A stretch of DNA of 9,213 bases from Pseudomonadota bacterium (lineage in GTDB: Bacteria > Pseudomonadota > Gammaproteobacteria > Burkholderiales > Burkholderiaceae), in assembly GCA_021783435.1 (NCBI GenBank), contig JAJXUC010000151.1:1-9213 (forward strand), given 5' to 3'. The notes under the pieces are model-generated. The model had not been told where the DNA came from. It did no database searches and saw nothing but the letters and a program-made list of their open reading frames with translations. This document shows, piece by piece, positions 5,764-9,213 of this stretch. Made by a program: the position numbers and the translations under genes. Every line of letters begins with the position of its first letter. The stretch's first letter is position 1.

Positions 5764-7056
5764 ATGTCGCTTGCCACCGATTCCACACACGCCTTGGTCA
5801 TCGATCTCGGCGTCCGAGCTCGCGCCGCCTCGCGCGGTATGGCGCGCGCAAGTACCGCTGCGAAGAATGCCGCGCTGCAGGCTCTGGCGGGGCTGATCCG
5901 TGCGCAGGCCGCTGACTTGCGCGCGGCCAACGCTCACGACGTGGAAGCGGCGCGGGCCGCGGGACTGGACCCAGCATTCGTTGACCGATTGATGCTGTCG
6001 GACAAGGTGATTGCGCAGATGGCGCAGAGCTGCGAGCAGGTGGCCGCATTGCCCGACCCCATTGGCGAGATGACCGATTTGCGACGACGCCCCAGTGGCA
6101 TCACCGTGGGTCGGATGCGCGTGCCGCTCGGAGTCTTTGGCATGATTTACGAGAGTCGCCCCAACGTGACGATCGAGGCAGCGTCGCTGGCCATCAAATC
6201 GGGCAATGCCGTCATCCTGCGCGGGGGATCGGAGGCCATCCATAGCAACCGTGCCTTGGCTGCGCTCGTTGCGCTGGCGCTGGTGGAGGCCGATCTGCCG
6301 CCGGACGCCGTGCAACTCGTGTCCACCACGGATCGCGCTGCGGTGGGGGCGCTGATCACCATGCCACAGTATGTCGATGTGATCATTCCGCGCGGCGGCA
6401 AGAGTCTGATCGAGCGCATCAGTGCCGAGGCACGTGTTCCGGTGATTAAACATCTGGACGGGAACTGCCATGTCTATGTCGACGCCGAAGTCGAGCTCGA
6501 GATGGCCGTGACGGTCACCGACAACGCCAAGACCCAGCGCTACAGTCCCTGCAATGCGGCAGAGTCGCTCCTGGTGGCGGGTGCGACGGCCGCGGCGTTC
6601 CTGCCGCGCATCGGCGCCGTGTTCGCACACAAGGGCGTGGAGATGCGTTGTTGCCCGCAAAGCCGTGCTTTGCTCCAGGCCGTGCCCGGCGCGGCCGCGC
6701 TGCTGCGCGACGCCACCGAGGAAGATTGGAGCACCGAGTATCTTGCGCCCATCATCTCCGTCAAGATCGTGCGGGACGTGGACGAGGCCATTGCCCACAT
6801 CAATCGCTACGGATCGCAGCACACCGATACCATTCTCACGACCAACCATGCGCACGCGATGCGCTTCTTGCGGGAGGTGGACTCAGCAACCGTCATGGTC
6901 AACGCCTCCACGCGCTTTTCCGATGGCTTTGAATTCGGACTCGGTGCCGAGATCGGCATCTCCACCGACAAGTTCCATGCCCGCGGCCCGGTAGGCCTGG
7001 AGGGGCTGACAAGCCAGAAATGGATGGTCCTGGGTGAGGGCGAAATTCGCAGTTGA
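5764..7056 (+). CDS. proA: Gamma-glutamyl phosphate reductase
   Basis: This 430-residue cytoplasmic enzyme (EC 1.2.1.41) reduces L-glutamate 5-phosphate to glutamate 5-semialdehyde with NADPH, the second step of proline synthesis. The whole protein matches the ProA fold of the aldehyde dehydrogenase superfamily. It shows [12 protein letters not shown] near the start, then [20 protein letters not shown] and [32 protein letters not shown] and [15 protein letters not shown] follow. The catalytic cysteine is Cys263 in [12 protein letters not shown], followed by [15 protein letters not shown]. The terminal [36 protein letters not shown] is complete. The ATG at 5764 places the N-terminus at normal length, although no strong Shine-Dalgarno is visible. 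The partner kinase gene proB is not in the window, and the gene is not next to holA, a neighbour I would expect in some Burkholderiales. Confidence 0.97.
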   Translation: MSLATDSTHALVIDLGVRARAASRGMARASTAAKNAALQALAGLIRAQAADLRAANAHDVEAARAAGLDPAFVDRLMLSDKVIAQMAQSCEQVAALPDPIGEMTDLRRRPSGITVGRMRVPLGVFGMIYESRPNVTIEAASLAIKSGNAVILRGGSEAIHSNRALAALVALALVEADLPPDAVQLVSTTDRAAVGALITMPQYVDVIIPRGGKSLIERISAEARVPVIKHLDGNCHVYVDAEVELEMAVTVTDNAKTQRYSPCNAAESLLVAGATAAAFLPRIGAVFAHKGVEMRCCPQSRALLQAVPGAAALLRDATEEDWSTEYLAPIISVKIVRDVDEAIAHINRYGSQHTDTILTTNHAHAMRFLREVDSATVMVNASTRFSDGFEFGLGAEIGISTDKFHARGPVGLEGLTSQKWMVLGEGEIRS

Positions 7057-7086
7057 GCCGCCATACCCACCGCCATCGATCGACCC

Positions 7087-7383
7087 ATGACTCTCCAACA
7101 CATCACTGGCATCCTCACACTTCCCACGTTGCTGCGCATCATGGCGGCGATCGGCATGGGTGTAGGCGTTGTCAACTCGGCCATTGCCGTGGGGATTTAC
7201 TGGCGCGAGCTCGCGCCAGGGCAGGTCCTGGGGCTGTTTCTCGGCGCTGTTCTGTTCAATGCCCTGGCACTGATGTTCGCCACGCTCATCGGGTATTGGC
7301 CCTACCGGGCGCTGGCCCGTCGGCAGCGCCTGGGCCTGCACCGACTCAGCGTCCATATGGTGCGCGAGGACGCGTCCGCATAG
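7087..7383 (+). CDS. Small two-span membrane protein, unrecognised
   Basis: This is a 98-residue inner-membrane protein of unknown family. Two hydrophobic segments are clear: about residues 11-38 (LPTLLRIMAAIGMGVGVVNS onward) and about 45-68 (GQVLGLFLGAVLFNALALMF onward, ending IGYWPY). A hydrophilic, arginine-rich C-terminus (RALARRQRLGLHRL) suggests that both ends face the cytoplasm. The ATG at 7087 is the first start after the proA stop, 30 bases downstream in the same frame, but no Shine-Dalgarno is visible. The strongly hydrophobic, patterned composition supports a real gene. It sits between proA and the exported DsrE-like pair, 53 bases before the first of them, and may be co-transcribed with either. 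Function unknown. Confidence 0.65.
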   Translation: MTLQHITGILTLPTLLRIMAAIGMGVGVVNSAIAVGIYWRELAPGQVLGLFLGAVLFNALALMFATLIGYWPYRALARRQRLGLHRLSVHMVREDASA

Positions 7384-7424
7384 CGCCGGGCAAGTCACCT
7401 CTGGCTTGTTGCATTTGTCCACCT

Positions 7425-7428
7425 GGAG
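7425..7428 (+). promoter_or_regulatory. Ribosome binding site of the first DsrE-like gene
   Basis: GGAG lies 8 bases before ATG 7437. The frame is open far upstream (to 7053), so this element, together with the signal peptide that follows, fixes the start. Confidence 0.75.
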
Positions 7429-7436
7429 TACACAGC

Positions 7437-7904
7437 ATGAACCCGCGTGATCGCATCAAACTCCTCGGAGCAGGGCTGGCAGGTCTGGGTGTCACCACAC
7501 GGGCTCAGGCACAAAGCCAGGGGCCCGTGCCCGCCAAGCCCATCTCCAGCGAGCCGTGGAAGGTGGTCATGCAAATCAGCGACAGTCTGGAGCAGGCCTA
7601 TGAGGGGCTGATCAACGTGCAGAACGTCCTCGAACTTGACCCGAAGATGCGGTTCATCGTCGTCGGCTACGGTAATGCCATCGGGTTCCTGCTCAACGGT
7701 GCAAAGACTCCTCAGGGGGCGCTTTTTGAGGGCATGATCGGCAATCTGGCCAATCAAGGTGTGCAGTTCAAGGCCTGCAACAACACGCTGACATTCCTCA
7801 ACATTCCGAAGGACAGGCTGATCCTCGAAGCCACCATCGTGCCGGCTGGTGTGTATGAGCTGGTCAAGCTGCAGTCCGAGGGCTGGTACTACATCAAGCC
7901 CTGA
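7437..7904 (+). CDS. Exported DsrE-family protein, first paralogue
   Basis: This is a 155-residue protein. Residues 1-26 look like an export signal: a basic start (PRDRIK), a hydrophobic stretch LLGAGLAGLGVTT, and an AQA-Q cleavage site. The two arginines are split by an aspartate (RDR), so Tat use is unclear and Sec is possible. The mature part is a DsrE/COG1416-like alpha/beta domain: WKVVMQISD, then INVQNVLELDPKMRFIVVGYG, GFLLNGAK, and GNLANQGVQFKACNNTLTFL with the single Cys114. It finishes IPKDRLILEATIVPAGVYEL with a WYYIKP end. DsrE-fold proteins often act in sulfur relay through a cysteine persulfide; a periplasmic sulfur role is inference. It is about 40% identical by eye to the next gene. 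The 53-base spacing suggests co-transcription with the upstream membrane protein. Confidence 0.88.
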   Translation: MNPRDRIKLLGAGLAGLGVTTRAQAQSQGPVPAKPISSEPWKVVMQISDSLEQAYEGLINVQNVLELDPKMRFIVVGYGNAIGFLLNGAKTPQGALFEGMIGNLANQGVQFKACNNTLTFLNIPKDRLILEATIVPAGVYELVKLQSEGWYYIKP

Positions 7905-8129
7905 GCGATCTGCTTGATCGGCGCGGCGCGCAGTGCCAAGGCATGAGGAAGGCCTGCGGCGACGTGTGCCGGTCTTTCCTTCCAGCGGCGGAGCATGCGT
8001 GTTACACCCGGTTGCGTTTGCGGGCGAACTCACGCATCATCAATCGCAGCAGCCAGTCGAGGTCGCCATGGCATGCCGGGTTCCCGCACATGCTGGCCCG
8101 ATGCGCACACCAACACGAGGAGACATTGC
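7905..8129. other. 225-base spacer between DsrE-like paralogues
   Basis: No convincing gene or clear promoter is seen. GGAAGG (7947-7952) and CCTTCC (7978-7983) form a 6-bp inverted repeat with a 25-base spacer, which could be a weak terminator of the first gene. The gap is long for two genes of one operon, so the second may have its own promoter. Confidence 0.35.
8117..8123 (+). promoter_or_regulatory. Ribosome binding site of the second DsrE-like gene
   Basis: GAGGAGA lies 6 bases before ATG 8130, a strong element. It selects this ATG over the longer open frame upstream (to 7995), which has none, and places a signal peptide at the N-terminus. Confidence 0.8.
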
Positions 8130-8594
8130 ATGACTTCCATTCAATCCCCCCGCCGCAAGGTTCTGCTGGCTTCGGCAGCCGCGGGCGCGGCAGCCTTCAC
8201 GACCACAGCCCATGCCGCAGGCAGGGCCGAGAAGGAAGGGCCGGTGAAGGTGGTCTATCACATCACGCAGGGAGACGCACAGGCCTCGCGTGCTTTGGGC
8301 AATGTGCGCAACCACCTCTCGGCGGACCCCACGGCCAAGATCGTGGTCGTCGGCAACGGCGCGGGCATCGATTTCATGCTCAGTGGCGCGAAGGATGCGA
8401 AAGGCGCCGAGTACGCGGGCAATATCGGAGATCTGGCCAGCAAGGGCGTTTCGTTTCGTGTTTGCAACAACACGTTGACCAATCGCGGCATCTCCAAGGA
8501 CAAGGTGATCATCGACGCCACCATCGTGCCCTCGGGCGTTGCCGAGGCGGCCAATCTGCAATACCGCGACGGTTACGCCTATTTATGCCCCTAA
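8130..8594 (+). CDS. Exported DsrE-family protein, second paralogue
   Basis: This is a 154-residue protein. Residues 1-29 resemble a twin-arginine signal: SPRRKVLLASAAAGAAAF with Arg8-Arg9 and an AHA-A cleavage site, implying folded export to the periplasm. The mature domain is DsrE/COG1416-like: VKVVYHITQGDAQASRAL, then NVRNHLSADPTAKIVVVGNG, IDFMLSGAKD, and IGDLASKGVSFRVCNNTLTN with conserved Cys112. It continues ISKDKVIIDATIVPSGVAEA and ends YAYLCP. The penultimate residue, Cys153, is not present in the first paralogue and could give a second thiol near the first; a penultimate cysteine is also a hallmark of the sulfur carrier DsrC, though the two families are unrelated there. Cofactor and partners are unknown. 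No dsrF, dsrH or dsrC gene is nearby, so this is not a standard dsrEFH locus. Confidence 0.9.
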   Translation: MTSIQSPRRKVLLASAAAGAAAFTTTAHAAGRAEKEGPVKVVYHITQGDAQASRALGNVRNHLSADPTAKIVVVGNGAGIDFMLSGAKDAKGAEYAGNIGDLASKGVSFRVCNNTLTNRGISKDKVIIDATIVPSGVAEAANLQYRDGYAYLCP

Positions 8595-8670
8595 GGGATG
8601 CGCAATCTGCCCAAGCGATCATGCGACCCGGGTTGACGCGGCATCATGACGCGGTGCATCATCGCGCCGC

Positions 8671-9213
8671 GTGAAGACTCCAACTGCACGAACGCCCGGC
8701 TCCTCTGCTGGGACCCAACCCAGCGATCCCGGCGGCTCCACGCCGAAGCGTCGGCCACTGCATCGCGATCTCCGCGCTGCAGCCGATCTGCTCGGCTGTG
8801 TTGTACAGGGCCAGTCGCTGGCTTCGGCCTTGCCGCGCTTGGCGCTTGCACAGACCTGGACACCGGACCAACGTGGCGCGGCGCAGGCGCTGAGTTTTGA
8901 GTCGCTTCGCGGCCTTGGTCGGGCTCGCGCGCTGCTGGAGGCGCTGCACCCCAAGCGCATCAAGCCGGCCGAACTGGAACATCTGGTCCTCGTCGCCATG
9001 GCGCTGCTGAGCAGCCCATCGGAGCCGCATCCCTATGCCGACCACACCTTGGTCAACGAAGCCGTGCAGGCTTGCGCACTGCGCCCCGGAACGCGCCACG
9101 CACGCGGGCTCGTGAACGCGCTGCTGCGGCGCCTTCAGGCCAACCGGGATCGCTTGCTGGCCCAGGTGCTGCAGCAAGACGTGGCGCGTTTCAACCATCC
9201 GGCATGGTGGATT
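8671..9213 (+). CDS. rsmB: 16S rRNA m5C967 methyltransferase, N-terminal part
   Basis: 181 codons are present and the gene runs off the window. RsmB (Sun/Fmu) methylates C967 of 16S rRNA using S-adenosylmethionine. Only the N-terminal NusB-like RNA-binding domain is visible: RPLHRDLRAAADLLGCVVQG, then RGAAQALSFESLRGLGRARA, AELEHLVLVAMALL, HTLVNEAVQACALRPGTRHA and RGLVNALLRRLQANRD. It ends VARFNHPAWWI, the family's link toward the catalytic domain. An in-frame stop at 8647-8649 and the absence of any early ATG make GTG 8671 the likely start, although no Shine-Dalgarno is visible. A proline- and serine-rich stretch of about 25 residues precedes the domain. In many betaproteobacteria rsmB is followed by a DUF4390 gene and ntrY-ntrX; whether that holds here is outside the window. 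Confidence 0.9.
   Translation, partial: MKTPTARTPGSSAGTQPSDPGGSTPKRRPLHRDLRAAADLLGCVVQGQSLASALPRLALAQTWTPDQRGAAQALSFESLRGLGRARALLEALHPKRIKPAELEHLVLVAMALLSSPSEPHPYADHTLVNEAVQACALRPGTRHARGLVNALLRRLQANRDRLLAQVLQQDVARFNHPAWWI

Noticed and set aside
5590..6855. 421-codon minus-strand frame opposite proA
   Set aside because: It is rich in Arg, His and Gly with no recognisable fold, while the plus strand encodes intact ProA.
7933..8133. 66-codon frame between the two DsrE-like genes
   Set aside because: No ribosome site, no hydrophobic or domain pattern, and it overlaps the start of the well-supported second paralogue.
8646..8900. 84-codon ATG frame at the start of rsmB
   Set aside because: It is in a different frame from the RsmB homology and has no ribosome site; GTG 8671 gives the conserved protein.

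Overview
The window looks like ordinary chromosome from a GC-rich betaproteobacterium, most likely Burkholderiales. High GC, strong G/C third-position preference and the protein flavour of ProA, RsmB and Amt all fit. A sulfur-oxidising relative such as Thiomonas is possible, because of two exported DsrE-like proteins, but that genus guess is inference. No mobile element, phage gene, CRISPR array, tRNA or rRNA was seen.

Layout. Positions 1-120 hold the C-terminal end of an arginase (+), converging on an EamA/DMT transporter (1065-178, -). A 38-residue single-span membrane peptide (1328-1444, +) follows. A 415-base regulatory region then carries a near-consensus sigma-54 promoter ahead of an ammonium transporter gene (1860-3059, +). 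An unrecognised 130-residue protein (3220-3612, +) converges, through a shared palindromic terminator, on an Lrp/AsnC-type regulator (4095-3634, -). That regulator is divergent from alanine dehydrogenase ald (4285-5424, +), the classic aldR/ald arrangement, with inverted repeats in the shared intergenic region. After a strong GC hairpin and a gene-free stretch come proA (5764-7056, +), a two-span membrane protein (7087-7383), and two paralogous exported DsrE-family proteins (7437-7904 and 8130-8594). The start of rsmB (8671 to the window end, +) closes the window.

How the genes fit together. The left and middle parts have a nitrogen theme: arginine breakdown, ammonium uptake under a probable sigma-54 (nitrogen-limitation) promoter, and alanine/pyruvate/ammonia interconversion under a local Lrp-family regulator. 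proA links glutamate to proline. The DsrE pair is the least ordinary part: DsrE-fold proteins are usually cytoplasmic sulfur-relay proteins, whereas both of these carry export signals and a conserved Cys-Asn-Asn-Thr-Leu motif, and the second also ends in a penultimate cysteine. I see no clearly novel multi-gene system. The best leads are the exported DsrE pair with the adjacent small membrane protein, the 38-residue membrane peptide, and the regulatory sites upstream of amt and ald.
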